Shown here: in pieces, positions 7,863-16,063 of the stretch
Numbering within the stretch: position 1 is the stretch's first letter
Layout of the letters: each line of letters starts with the position of its first letter
From: Streptomyces echinatus
GTDB taxonomy: Bacteria; Actinomycetota; Actinomycetes; Streptomycetales; Streptomycetaceae
Assembly (NCBI RefSeq): GCF_014203595.1
Contig: NZ_JACHJK010000008.1
Coordinates: forward strand, 124,001 to 188,000
Direction of reading: 5' to 3'
Length of the DNA: 64,000 bases
Notes under the pieces: model-generated
Databases searched by the model: none
What the model saw: only the letters and a program-made list of their open reading frames with translations
Told to the model about the DNA's origin: nothing
Position numbers and translations under genes: made by a program

Positions 7863-8942
7863 ATGGCCGACACCTCGCTTGATCTCACGCTGGACGCCGC
7901 CTCGCTCACCGCGCGGCTCGTGGACTTCCCGTCCGAAAGCGGAACCGAGAAGCCGCTCGCGGACGCGATCGAGACCGCCCTGCGCGCCCTGCCGCACCTG
8001 ACGGTGGACCGCCACGGCAACAACGTGATCGCCCGCACCGACCTGGGCCACGCCGAGCGCGTCATCCTGGCCGGCCACATCGACACCGTCCCGATCGCGG
8101 ACAACGTCCCCTCGCGGCTCGACGAGGACGGGGTGCTGTGGGGCTGCGGCACCTGCGACATGAAGTCGGGCGTGGCGGTACAGCTGCGTATCGCGGCCAC
8201 GGTGCCCGCCCCCAACCGCGACCTGACCTTCGTCTTCTACGACAACGAGGAGGTCGAGGCGGAGCGCAACGGCCTCCGGCACGTCGCCGAGGCCCACCCG
8301 GACTGGCTGGCGGGCGACTTCGCGATCCTGCTGGAGCCCTCCGACGGCGAGGTCGAGGGCGGCTGCCAGGGCACGCTGCGGGTGCTGCTGAGGACCAAGG
8401 GCGAGCGGGCCCACTCGGCACGCTCGTGGATGGGCTCGAACGCCATCCACGCGGCCGCCCCCATCCTGGCCCGTCTGGCCTCCTACGAGCCGCGCCGGCC
8501 GGTGATCGACGGCCTGGAGTACCACGAGGGCCTGAACGCGGTGGCCGTCAGCGGGGGAGTGGCCGGCAACGTCATCCCGGACGAGTGCGTGGTGACGGTC
8601 AACTTCCGCTACGCCCCCGACCGCACCGAGGAGGAGGCCGTCGCGCACGTCCACGAGGTGTTCGCCGACTGCGGCGTGGAGGAGTTCGTGGTCGACGACC
8701 ACAGCGGCGGCGCGCTGCCCGGCCTCTCCCACCCGGCCGCGGCGGCCTTCATCGAGGCGGTGGGCGGCACCCCGCGGCCCAAGTACGGCTGGACCGACGT
8801 GTCCCGCTTCTCCGCGCTCGGCGTCCCCGCGGTCAACTACGGACCGGGCAACCCGCACTTGGCCCACAAGCGCGACGAGCGCGTGGAGACCGCGAAGATC
8901 CTGGCGGGCGAGGAGCGCCTGCGGAACTGGCTCACCGCATAG
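7863..8942 (+). CDS. dapE: Succinyl-diaminopimelate desuccinylase
   Basis: An M20-family zinc peptidase of 359 aa that makes LL-diaminopimelate for lysine and wall synthesis. Metal-ligand motifs are AGHIDTVP (His72, Asp74), the bridging Asp in WGCGTCDMKSG, and the catalytic/ligand glutamates in NEEVEAE; a ligand His near the end lies in GPGNPHLAHKRDE. ATG 7863 is preferred over GTG 7857. dapC is nearby, but the two genes are separated by two minus-strand genes. In mycobacteria dapE stands next to the same LOG-folP2 block. Confidence 0.94.
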   Translation: MADTSLDLTLDAASLTARLVDFPSESGTEKPLADAIETALRALPHLTVDRHGNNVIARTDLGHAERVILAGHIDTVPIADNVPSRLDEDGVLWGCGTCDMKSGVAVQLRIAATVPAPNRDLTFVFYDNEEVEAERNGLRHVAEAHPDWLAGDFAILLEPSDGEVEGGCQGTLRVLLRTKGERAHSARSWMGSNAIHAAAPILARLASYEPRRPVIDGLEYHEGLNAVAVSGGVAGNVIPDECVVTVNFRYAPDRTEEEAVAHVHEVFADCGVEEFVVDDHSGGALPGLSHPAAAAFIEAVGGTPRPKYGWTDVSRFSALGVPAVNYGPGNPHLAHKRDERVETAKILAGEERLRNWLTA

Positions 8943-9047
8943 CGGACGCCCGCCGCCGCACGCACGGCGGACACGCGCAGGTCCCCCTTCCGTAACCCGG
9001 CTGGATCTAGTCTGAGATCGAACTACCCGCAAGCGGAGGGAGCGCAC

Positions 9048-9806
9048 ATGGCTACCGGCAACCCCGAGGGGAAGAAGCAGCCGCCGGACGAGCAGCGGCT
9101 CGGACCGGTCCTCCGGCGGCGGGGCCAGGTCACCGCCAGTACGACCGACCAGCGGCTGCTGGACGCGGGCGGTCCCTCGGACTGGGTCCACACCGACCCC
9201 TGGCGGGTGCTCCGCATCCAGTCGGAGTTCATCGAGGGCTTCGGCACGCTGGCCGAACTTCCCCCGGCCATCAGCGTGTTCGGCTCGGCGCGGACACCGG
9301 TGGACTCGTCGGAGTACGACGCGGGCGTGCGGCTCGGCCGGGGGCTGGTGGAGGCCGGCTGGGCGGTCATCACGGGCGGCGGGCCGGGAGCCATGGAGGC
9401 GGCCAACAAGGGGGCGTGCGAGGCGGGCGGCACCTCGGTCGGCCTCGGCATCGAGCTGCCCTTCGAGCAGGGGCTCAACCCCTACGTCGACATCGGCCTG
9501 AACTTCCGGTACTTCTTCGTCCGCAAGATGATGTTCGTGAAGTACGCGCAGGGGTTCGTGGTCCTGCCCGGCGGCCTCGGCACCCTCGACGAACTCTTCG
9601 AGGCCCTGACCCTGGTCCAGACCCAGAAGGTCACCCGCTTCCCGATCGTCCTGTTCGGCAGCGCGTACTGGGGCGGACTCGTGGAGTGGCTGCGGAACAC
9701 GGTGGTCGCCCAGGGCAAGGCGGCGGAGAAGGACCTGCTCCTGTTCCACGTGACGGACGACGTGCAGGAGGCGGTGGCCCTGGTCTCGAAGGAGGCGGGC
9801 CGCTAG
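9048..9806 (+). CDS. LOG-family protein (TIGR00730 / cytokinin-activating hydrolase fold)
   Basis: A 252-aa Rossmann-like protein. The lysine-decarboxylase-like/LOG signature is clear: VITGGGPGAMEAANKGA for nucleotide binding and PGGLGTLDE (residues 174-182). Family members are phosphoribohydrolases acting on nucleoside 5'-monophosphates; the bacterial role is often unclear. A strong GGAGGGAG precedes the ATG. It lies between dapE and folP, the same order as in mycobacteria. Confidence 0.9.
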   Translation: MATGNPEGKKQPPDEQRLGPVLRRRGQVTASTTDQRLLDAGGPSDWVHTDPWRVLRIQSEFIEGFGTLAELPPAISVFGSARTPVDSSEYDAGVRLGRGLVEAGWAVITGGGPGAMEAANKGACEAGGTSVGLGIELPFEQGLNPYVDIGLNFRYFFVRKMMFVKYAQGFVVLPGGLGTLDELFEALTLVQTQKVTRFPIVLFGSAYWGGLVEWLRNTVVAQGKAAEKDLLLFHVTDDVQEAVALVSKEAGR

Positions 9807-9832
9807 CGCGGCGCTTCGGCCGACATCCCTCT

Positions 9833-9859
9833 CCCACCCGCCCAGTGCGGGTCGGTGGG
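9833..9859. terminator. Weak hairpin between LOG gene and folP
   Basis: CCCGC and GCGGG enclose a 5-nt CCAGT loop, with flanking CCCA/TGGG pairing across a bulge. It is located between two convergent genes. Confidence 0.4.
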
Positions 9860-9869
9860 GGTGGGGTGG

Positions 9870-10730
9870 TCAGGCGAGGCCGCGGCGGGCCACCGCGGGG
9901 GCGCGGTGGCCGGCGATGGACGCCACCATCTCCAGCACCTGACGGGTCTCGGCCACCTCGTGCACCCGGTACACCTGCGCCCCGAGCCACGCGGAGACGG
10001 CGGTCGTCGCCAACGTCCCGATCAAACGTTCCTTCACCGGCCGGTCCAGCGTTTCCCCCACGAAGTCCTTGTTGGACAGCGACACCAGCACCGGCCACCC
10101 CGTGGCGACCATCTCGTCCAGCCGCCGCGTCGCCTCCAGGCTGTGCCGCGTGTTCTTCCCGAAGTCGTGCCCGGGATCGATCAGCACGGACTCCCGCGGG
10201 ACACCCAGCGCGACCGCCCGCTCGGCCAGCCCGAGGGTCACGTCGAGGATGTCGGTCATGACGTCGTCGTACGTCACCCGGTGCGGACGCGTACGCGGCT
10301 CCACACCCCCCGCGTGCGTGCACACGAGCCCCACCCCGTGGCGCGCCGCGACCTCCGCGAGCCCCGGGTCGACCCCGCCCCACGCGTCGTTCAGCAGATC
10401 CGCGCCCGCCTCGCACACGGCCTCGCCGACCTCGGCCCGCCAGGTGTCCACACTGATGATCACATCGGGGAACCGGCGCCGTACCTCCGCCACGAAACCG
10501 ACCGTCCGGCGCGCCTCTTCCTCGGCCGTGACCTCTTCGCCCGGCCCGGCCTTGACCCCGCCGATGTCGATGATCGCGGCACCCTCGGCCACCGCCTGCT
10601 CGACACGCGCCAGGGCCGGCTCGTCGCGGAAGGTGGCTCCCCGGTCGTAGAAGGAATCCGGCGTCCGGTTCACGATCGCCATGATCACCGGCTCGTGCGG
10701 CCCGAATTCCCGCCTGCCCAGCCTGAGCAT
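9870..10730 (-). CDS. folP2: Dihydropteroate synthase-like protein (FolP2 type)
   Basis: A 286-aa TIM-barrel protein of the pterin-binding/DHPS family. Motifs include VIMAIVNRTPDSFYDRG, IIDIGGVKAGPG and SVDTWRAEV, then DPGHDFGKN and VLVSLSNKDFVGE. The N-terminal motif reads NRTPDSFYD rather than the usual NVTPDSFSDGG of catalytic FolP, and that variant is what I recall for mycobacterial FolP2, whose DHPS activity is doubtful. Unlike in mycobacteria, no gpgS follows, and the gene is divergent from the DivIVA-like gene. Enzymatic folate function is uncertain. Confidence 0.88.
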   Translation of the reverse strand: MLRLGRREFGPHEPVIMAIVNRTPDSFYDRGATFRDEPALARVEQAVAEGAAIIDIGGVKAGPGEEVTAEEEARRTVGFVAEVRRRFPDVIISVDTWRAEVGEAVCEAGADLLNDAWGGVDPGLAEVAARHGVGLVCTHAGGVEPRTRPHRVTYDDVMTDILDVTLGLAERAVALGVPRESVLIDPGHDFGKNTRHSLEATRRLDEMVATGWPVLVSLSNKDFVGETLDRPVKERLIGTLATTAVSAWLGAQVYRVHEVAETRQVLEMVASIAGHRAPAVARRGLA

Positions 10731-10867
10731 CCGCTGTGACCTTTCCTAGTACGTCCCGCTGTACGGCCGCCTGTGACCCTAACTGTCAGACTCGCATGGC
10801 ACGATCGGAGCCTGACAGATTCTGCTTCCGGCACAGCGTCCGGTACCGAGCGTGGGGACCCCTGGCA

Positions 10868-11233
10868 ATGGTGATGTTCTTGTTCCTGGTCGTCGCGCTG
10901 GCCGTCGTGGTCGCCGCGGTGACCCTGGCCGTGGTGAGCGGCGGCGAGAGCGCCCCGCTGCCCGAGGTGGCGCCCGAGCGGCTCCAGGACCCGCTGCCCG
11001 CGGACCGCCCCGTGGACAGCGCGGACGTGGAGACCCTGCGCTTCCCGGTCGCGCCGCGCGGCTACCGCATGGCGGACGTCGACGACGCACTCGGCCGGCT
11101 CGCCGCCGAACTGGCCGAGCGGGACGCCCGCATCGACGACCTGGAGTCCGCGCTGGCCGGCGCCAGAGCCGCCGTGGCGCACGAGCGGCACGGACAGCGG
11201 GAGCAGGGCGAGGGCACGGAGGACCAGCGATGA
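10868..11233 (+). CDS. Membrane-anchored DivIVA-like short protein
   Basis: A 121-aa protein with one N-terminal transmembrane helix (VMFLFLVVALAVVVAAVTLAVV). The cytoplasmic part carries the DivIVA-like N-terminal signature FPVAPRGYRMADVDDALGRL, then a short coiled coil (AAELAERDARIDDLE). ATG 10868 was chosen because it opens directly into the helix. Its stop overlaps the tag ATG (ATGA). By motif it may associate with polar growth machinery, but it is much shorter than DivIVA. Confidence 0.75.
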   Translation: MVMFLFLVVALAVVVAAVTLAVVSGGESAPLPEVAPERLQDPLPADRPVDSADVETLRFPVAPRGYRMADVDDALGRLAAELAERDARIDDLESALAGARAAVAHERHGQREQGEGTEDQR

Positions 11234-11814
11234 CGCCGGGAGCCGTCGCCGGTCCGGACGGCGCCCTGCGCTGCCCCTGGGCCCTGTCCACCGACGACTA
11301 CGTGGCGTACCACGACGAGGAGTGGGGCCGCCCGGTCCACGGCGACGACGCCCTCTTCGAACGGATCAGCCTGGAGGCCTTCCAGTCGGGCCTGTCCTGG
11401 ATCACGATCCTGCGCCGCCGCCCGGGCTTCCGCGCCGCCTTCGCCGAATTCCGCATCGAGAAGGTCGCCGCCTTCACCGACGCCGACCGCGAGCGCCTGC
11501 TGGCCGACACAGGCATCATCCGCAACCGGGCCAAGATCGACGCCACGCTCGCCAACGCGCGCGTTCTCGCCGACTGGGCCGAGGGCGACCTGGACGAGCT
11601 GATCTGGTCCCACGCCCCCGACCCGGCCGGCCGCCCGGCCCCGAAGACCCTCGCCGACGTCCCGGCGGTCACCCCGGAGTCCACGGCCCTCTCCAAGGCG
11701 CTGAAGAAGCGCGGCCTCAGGTTCGTCGGCCCGACGACGGCGTACGCCCTGATGCAGGCGTGCGGACTGGTGGACGACCACTTGGAGACGTGCGTGGCGA
11801 GAGCCGCCCGTTAG
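11230..11814 (+). CDS. tag: DNA-3-methyladenine glycosylase I
   Basis: A base-excision repair enzyme of 194 aa that removes 3-methyladenine. The signature CPWALSTDDYVAYHDEEWG contains the zinc ligands Cys and His of the Tag family; LEAFQSGLSWITIL forms part of the base pocket, and the C-terminal VDDHLETC supplies the other His and Cys ligands. Its ATG overlaps the stop of the DivIVA-like gene by 4 nt, so the two are translationally coupled. Confidence 0.95.
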   Translation: MTPGAVAGPDGALRCPWALSTDDYVAYHDEEWGRPVHGDDALFERISLEAFQSGLSWITILRRRPGFRAAFAEFRIEKVAAFTDADRERLLADTGIIRNRAKIDATLANARVLADWAEGDLDELIWSHAPDPAGRPAPKTLADVPAVTPESTALSKALKKRGLRFVGPTTAYALMQACGLVDDHLETCVARAAR

Positions 11815-11822
11815 CGGACGGG

Positions 11823-12626
11823 CTACCGCCCCAGGTACTTGGGCTTCTCCTTGTTCACGAACGCCTGCACGGCGATGGCGTGGTCCTCGGACCGCCCCGC
11901 CCGCGCCTGCAGCTCGTCCTCCTTCTCCAGCGTCTCCTCCAGGGAGTGCGTCAGGCCGTGGGCCACGGCCTCCTTGATCGCCGCGTACGCCACCGTCGGC
12001 CCCTCGGCCAGCGCCCGGGCCACCTTCTCCGCCTCGGGGCGCAGTTCCGCCGAGGGGACGATCCGGTTGGCGATGCCGAGCTCCAGCGCGTCCTGGGCGC
12101 TGATGCTGCGCGGGAAGAGGAGCAGGTCGGCGGCGCGGCTCGGGCCGATCACCCGGGGCAGCGTCCAGGAGATGCCGGAGTCGGCGGTCAGGGCCACGCC
12201 CGCGAACGAGGTGTTGAAGGCGGCGGTGTCCGCCACCAGCCGGTAGTCCGCGGCGAGCGCGAACCCGAACCCGGCCCCGGCCGCGACGCCGTTCACCGCC
12301 GCGACCACCGGCTTCGCCGCCCCGGCGAGCGCCCGCACGATCGGGTTGTAGTGCTCCTTGACCGTGCTCATCGTCTGACCCGCCCCGGTCTCCCGGTCAC
12401 TGGCCAGCAGCCCGATGTGCTCCTTCAGGTCCTGGCCCACGCAGAACGCCCGGTCCCCGGCGGCGGTCAGCAGGATCGCCCGTACGGCCGTGTCGCCGGC
12501 CGCCGATTCCGCGGCCTCCCGGAGGGCGACCTTGGTCGCGACGTTCAGCGCGTTCATCGCCTCGGGGCGGTTGAGCGTGATCGTCGCGAGTCCGTCGCTC
12601 ACCTCGTAGAGCACGGTGTCGGCCAT
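11823..12626 (-). CDS. Enoyl-CoA hydratase/isomerase family protein
   Basis: A 267-aa crotonase-fold protein. It has the substrate-backbone loop AFCVGQDLKEH and the oxyanion-hole segment NGVAAGAGFGFALAADYR. The usual second catalytic Glu position is occupied within VALTADSGISWTLPR, which resembles PaaG/PaaF-type enzymes, so both hydratase and isomerase activity are possible. It starts at ATG 12626 with GAGGGG upstream. Convergent with tag, with only 8 bp between stops. Confidence 0.88.
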   Translation of the reverse strand: MADTVLYEVSDGLATITLNRPEAMNALNVATKVALREAAESAAGDTAVRAILLTAAGDRAFCVGQDLKEHIGLLASDRETGAGQTMSTVKEHYNPIVRALAGAAKPVVAAVNGVAAGAGFGFALAADYRLVADTAAFNTSFAGVALTADSGISWTLPRVIGPSRAADLLLFPRSISAQDALELGIANRIVPSAELRPEAEKVARALAEGPTVAYAAIKEAVAHGLTHSLEETLEKEDELQARAGRSEDHAIAVQAFVNKEKPKYLGR

Positions 12627-12857
12627 GGCGTATCCCCTCGGTGTGCCGGCTGGTGACGTACCGCTCAGTACGTCCATGTCTGAGGACAGCATGGCGGAGA
12701 TCCCAGGCCAAGGGCCGGACCGGACGTGTGACCTGCGTCAAAGAAATACGGAGCGGAGTCGGTCGGCGGATCTCCGTGCGGTGGCGCAGTATCGCAGGCA
12801 CATCGCCGAATTGGGTGGTTTTGCTCGCGCGCGTTGCCCAAGCGATGCCGACTGATG

Positions 12858-12888
12858 TTGGTCATCGGGTCCTGCGATGCGGGATAAT
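12858..12888 (+). promoter_or_regulatory. Candidate promoter for the DUF3117 gene; gap 12627-12998
   Basis: TTGGTC and GATAAT are separated by 19 nt, about 110 nt upstream of the DUF3117 start. The spacing is slightly long, so confidence is low. The remaining 372-bp gap shows no convincing gene. Confidence 0.35.
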
Positions 12889-12998
12889 GGCTGGGAAGCA
12901 ATGTGTTCGATGCCGGTGTCGCCTGTCCGTTCCGGATGGCGGATGCCCTCGTGGGGTCGTCGGCAGACGATGAGCTGGTTTCAGGAAGGGGAACGAGC

Positions 12999-13166
12999 AT
13001 GGCGGCCATGAAGCCGCGGACGGGTGATGGCCCGCTCGAGGTGACCAAGGAGGGGCGGGGCATCGTCATGCGCGTTCCGCTCGAAGGCGGCGGTCGACTC
13101 GTCGTCGAACTGACCCCTGACGAGGCCGAGGCGCTCGGCGACGCCCTCAAGAAGGTCGTCGTCTGA
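12999..13166 (+). CDS. DUF3117 small protein
   Basis: A 55-aa protein, MAAMKPRTGDGPLEVTKEG at the start and a C-terminal LTPDEAEALGDALKKVV helix. It is a highly conserved actinobacterial family (cf. mycobacterial Rv1211) of unknown function. An AGGAAGGGG ribosome-binding site precedes the ATG. It stands alone, flanked by a promoter-like stretch and a strong terminator, so it is probably monocistronic and well expressed. Confidence 0.9.
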   Translation: MAAMKPRTGDGPLEVTKEGRGIVMRVPLEGGGRLVVELTPDEAEALGDALKKVVV

Positions 13167-13190
13167 CGTCCCAGGATCCTGTCCTCACGC

Positions 13191-13222
13191 CTGCCCCGGC
13201 ATCGTACGCGGTGCCGGGGCAG
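13191..13222. terminator. Terminator hairpin after DUF3117 gene
   Basis: Perfect 11-bp arms (CTGCCCCGGCA / TGCCGGGGCAG) with a 10-nt loop, between convergent genes. Confidence 0.75.
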
Positions 13223-13287
13223 ACGCGTTCCCAAGGGCCGACGCGGCCCCGGTCACCGCGTGACGCGTGCGGCGTCCCGTCGCCCGG

Positions 13288-13920
13288 TCACCGCTTGACG
13301 GCGCACAGCAGCCCGTCGCCCACGGGCAGCAGCGACGGGATCAGCTCCTGGCTCTCCCGGACGGTGCGCAGCAGCTCCCGCAGCCGCAGCACCTCGGTCG
13401 GCTGCGGCCCCGAGTCGACCGTACGGCCGTTGGCGAACACGCCCTCGAAGACCACCAGGCCGCCCGGACGCAGCAGGCGCAACGATTCAGCGAGGTAGTC
13501 CGAGTACTCCAGCCGGTCCCCGTCGCAGAAGACGAGGTCGTAGCCGGCGTCGGCGAGACGCGGGAGCACCTCCAGGGCCCGGCCGGGGATGAAACGGGCC
13601 CGGTTGCTGGCGAAGCCGCAGACGCGGAAGGCCTGCCGGGCGAACTGCTGATGCTCCGGCTCCGGGTCCACCGTGGTGAGCACGCCGTCCGCCCGCATGC
13701 CGTGCAGCAGATGGATCCCGGACACCCCGCAGCCCGTGCCGATCTCCGCGACCGCCTTCGCGTCCACGGAGGCGGCGAGCAGTCGCAGCGCGGCGCCCGT
13801 GCTGGGCGACACCGAGCGCAGCCCTGCCTCCCGGGCCCGGTCACGGGCCCAGTGCAGCGCTTCGTCCTCGGCGACAAAGGCGTCGGCGAACGCCCAGCTC
13901 GTCTGCCGGTTGCCGGTAAT
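13288..13920 (-). CDS. O-methyltransferase (class I SAM-dependent), apparent ATT start
   Basis: A 210-aa methyltransferase of the catechol-OMT-like family. It has the SAM motif VAEIGTGCGVSGIHLLHGM, the acidic VDPEPEHQQ, and YDLVFCDGDRLEYSDY. An internal GTG/ATG start would remove a conserved N-terminal helix region (TSWAFADAFVAEDEALHWA). Upstream of it, the frame has no ATG, GTG or TTG before a stop at 13999. An ATT codon (13918-13920) sits 6 nt after AGGAG, so ATT initiation is the best explanation. The gene is divergent from the ECF sigma gene, the same arrangement as mycobacterial Rv1220c-sigE. Confidence 0.85.
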   Translation of the reverse strand: MTGNRQTSWAFADAFVAEDEALHWARDRAREAGLRSVSPSTGAALRLLAASVDAKAVAEIGTGCGVSGIHLLHGMRADGVLTTVDPEPEHQQFARQAFRVCGFASNRARFIPGRALEVLPRLADAGYDLVFCDGDRLEYSDYLAESLRLLRPGGLVVFEGVFANGRTVDSGPQPTEVLRLRELLRTVRESQELIPSLLPVGDGLLCAVKR

Positions 13921-13973
13921 GACCCTCTCCTGTCCCCGTGGTTGCCTGGGCGTGACTGTATCCGTTGGCGCCG

Positions 13974-13999
13974 GGAACCCGCAGATGGGACCGGGCGTT
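13974..13999 (+). promoter_or_regulatory. ECF-type promoter upstream of sigma gene (GGAAC-N18-GTT)
   Basis: The sequence reads GGGAACC-N16-CGTT, equivalently GGAAC-N18-GTT, pointing toward the sigma gene, with about 135 nt of leader before the ATG. This form fits promoters of SigE/SigH-type mycobacterial sigma factors and Streptomyces SigR. It could be autoregulatory or SigR-dependent. Confidence 0.5.
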
Positions 14000-14139
14000 T
14001 ATAGGGATGAGACGGTGGCCGGGGAAGCGACGGGGGGCGAGGGGTGGATCAGGGCGCCGAGCAACTGCTGACGCAGCAGTATCAGCATGTATCAAATTCT
14101 CGTAAAACCGCTTATCCGGAGCTAACGGGCGAGGTGGCT

Positions 14140-14925
14140 ATGGTAGGGGCTCCACTGGACACCACCAGAGCCGACAGGGGAGGTGCGGCTGTACCCGGGG
14201 ACCGGGGCGGAGTGCTGCGGCGCTTCCTCGGGTCGGCGGGCAGGCCGAAATCCGTGACCGACACCGCTGCTGACCGCCACGCCGCGGGTGCCGCCGCAGG
14301 CGAGACCCAGACCGCGACCTTCGCCACCGACGCGGACGGGCAGGCGTGGACTCCGCCCACGTGGGACGAGATCGTCAGCACGCACAGCGGCCGGGTCTAC
14401 CGACTCGCCTACCGTCTGACGGGCAACCAGCACGACGCCGAGGACCTCACCCAGGAGGTCTTCGTCCGCGTCTTCCGCTCCCTGTCGACGTACTCGCCGG
14501 GCACCTTCGAGGGCTGGCTGCACCGCATCACCACCAACCTCTTCCTGGACATGGTCCGGCGCAAGCAGCGCATCCGCTTCGACGCCCTCGGCGAGGACGC
14601 GGCCGAGCGCCTGGCCAGCCGCGAGCCCACCCCGCAGCAGCTCTTCAACGACGCGCACTTCGACGCCGACGTCCAGCAGGCCCTCGACACCCTCGCGCCC
14701 GAGTTCCGCGCCGCCGTCGTCCTGTGCGACATCGAGGGACTGTCGTACGAGGAGATCGCCGCCACCCTCGGCGTGAAGCTGGGCACGGTCCGCTCCCGTA
14801 TCCACCGCGGCCGGTCCCAGCTCCGCAAGGCCCTGGCGCACCGCTCGCCGGAGGCGCGCGCGGCCGAACGGCGCTCCTTCATGGCCCGTGTCCCCGCTCT
14901 GGGGGGAGGGGGCGCGACCGCGTGA
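14140..14925 (+). CDS. ECF sigma factor, homologue of mycobacterial SigE
   Basis: A 261-aa sigma-70 family ECF factor. A long variable N-terminal extension (about 75 residues) precedes region 2 (HSGRVYRLAYRLTGNQHDAEDLTQEVFVRVF) and region 4 (LAPEFRAAVVLCDIEGLSYEEIAATLGV). ATG 14140 is favoured because GAGG stands 5 nt upstream; GTG and ATG codons further upstream give unlikely N-termini. The following anti-sigma, htrA and tatB match the mycobacterial sigE-rseA-htrA-tatB cluster, an envelope-stress system. It should not be confused with Streptomyces SigE of the cse system. Confidence 0.93.
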   Translation: MVGAPLDTTRADRGGAAVPGDRGGVLRRFLGSAGRPKSVTDTAADRHAAGAAAGETQTATFATDADGQAWTPPTWDEIVSTHSGRVYRLAYRLTGNQHDAEDLTQEVFVRVFRSLSTYSPGTFEGWLHRITTNLFLDMVRRKQRIRFDALGEDAAERLASREPTPQQLFNDAHFDADVQQALDTLAPEFRAAVVLCDIEGLSYEEIAATLGVKLGTVRSRIHRGRSQLRKALAHRSPEARAAERRSFMARVPALGGGGATA

Positions 14926-15938
14926 GTGGATCACGACCGAAACCTGTGGAGAAGGCGCACCTCGCGGAGCAGCACCTGGGAGACCGGCTCTCCGCCCTGG
15001 TGGACGGAGAGCTCGGTCACGAGACGCGTGAGCGGGTCCTGGCGCACCTGGCCACCTGCGCCCGGTGCAAGGCGGAGGCGGACGCCCAGCGCGCGCTGAA
15101 GAACGTGTTCGCGGAGGCGGCCCCGCCCCCGCCCTCGGCGAGCCTCCTGGCCCGCCTCCAGGGTCTCCCCGGGGGAGGTGACCTGGACGGCGGCGGCACG
15201 CCGTCGCCCGGGGGCGGATTCCTCGGAGGCGGCTCCGTCCCGGAGACCTCCGGGGCCTTCGGAGTGAGGCGCGGCGAGCGTCTCCCGTTCGGATACGTCC
15301 CCGCACCCGCGCACGGCTTCCTCCCCACCGCCGCGGACGGCATCGCCGGACCCGAGGGCGGCGGCTTCCGCATCCACCCCGTCGGCCGCCCGGACGACGG
15401 CCGCTCCGCCTCGCGCGGACTGAGGTTCGCGTTCGCCGCCGCCGGCGCGGTCTCGCTGGCCGCGGTCGCCCTCGGCGGCGTGACCACCGCCTTCCCCGGC
15501 GACCTGACCACGGACGCCCGCGGCGGCTCCGGCAACGGCAGCAACGTGACCCCGACGCGCCCGGCGGGCACCGGAGCGGGCGGGGGCGCGGCCACGCCGG
15601 ACAGCCAGCGCAGGAGGCCGGCCGGACCGCTGCTCGCCCAGGGAAGCTCGCTGCTCGGGCCGGCCCCGGTGGCGCCGACCACCCTGTCCGCGCCGCTGCT
15701 GCCCGGGGTGCCCTTCACCTCCACCGGGCAGGCCCGCACCGAGGCGGTACGCGGCCTGACCGCCCCGGTGTTCGCCGGTGCGGCCGCCGTCTCCCCACTG
15801 ATACGCCCGCTCGACGAGACCGTCGCCCTTCCGCTCGCCGAGGGGTCCACCACTTCCGGAGCCACCGGCCCCGGCCTGCTGTCCGCCCCCGTCCCCGACA
15901 CCGCCTCCGCTCCCGCCGCGCCCCGCCCGTCGCCCTGA
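14922..15938 (+). CDS. Zinc-binding anti-sigma factor (RseA-like)
   Basis: A 338-aa membrane protein. The N-terminal ZAS zinc-finger H-x3-C-x2-C is His42, Cys46 and Cys49 (HLATCARC) and should bind the adjacent sigma factor. A Gly/Pro-rich linker follows, one transmembrane helix near residues 167-185 (FAFAAAGAVSLAAVALGGV), then a long Ala/Pro/Thr-rich extracytoplasmic tail. GTG 14922 overlaps the sigma stop codon. The length exceeds mycobacterial RseA because of the disordered linkers. Confidence 0.9.
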   Translation: MSGSRPKPVEKAHLAEQHLGDRLSALVDGELGHETRERVLAHLATCARCKAEADAQRALKNVFAEAAPPPPSASLLARLQGLPGGGDLDGGGTPSPGGGFLGGGSVPETSGAFGVRRGERLPFGYVPAPAHGFLPTAADGIAGPEGGGFRIHPVGRPDDGRSASRGLRFAFAAAGAVSLAAVALGGVTTAFPGDLTTDARGGSGNGSNVTPTRPAGTGAGGGAATPDSQRRRPAGPLLAQGSSLLGPAPVAPTTLSAPLLPGVPFTSTGQARTEAVRGLTAPVFAGAAAVSPLIRPLDETVALPLAEGSTTSGATGPGLLSAPVPDTASAPAAPRPSP

Positions 15939-16063
15939 CCGGTCACTGCGCCACGGCCCGCGAACCTGGTTGAATCCTGTGAGGCCGTGCCCGCGGCGAT
16001 GACCCGGGGCGGCGACGTCCCGTGGCCGCGGCAGCACGGTCGCGGCTCAGCCGTGGGGAGAGC

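Noticed and set aside
6699..9749. Very long minus-strand open frame across the transglycosylase, dapE and LOG genes
   Set aside because: It overlaps three well-supported genes and has no recognisable domain; it is a shadow of codon bias.
10783..10818. CTGTCAG-N22-CTGACAG inverted repeat as an operator
   Set aside because: Arms are only 7 bp with a long loop, so chance is likely; kept out of the feature list.
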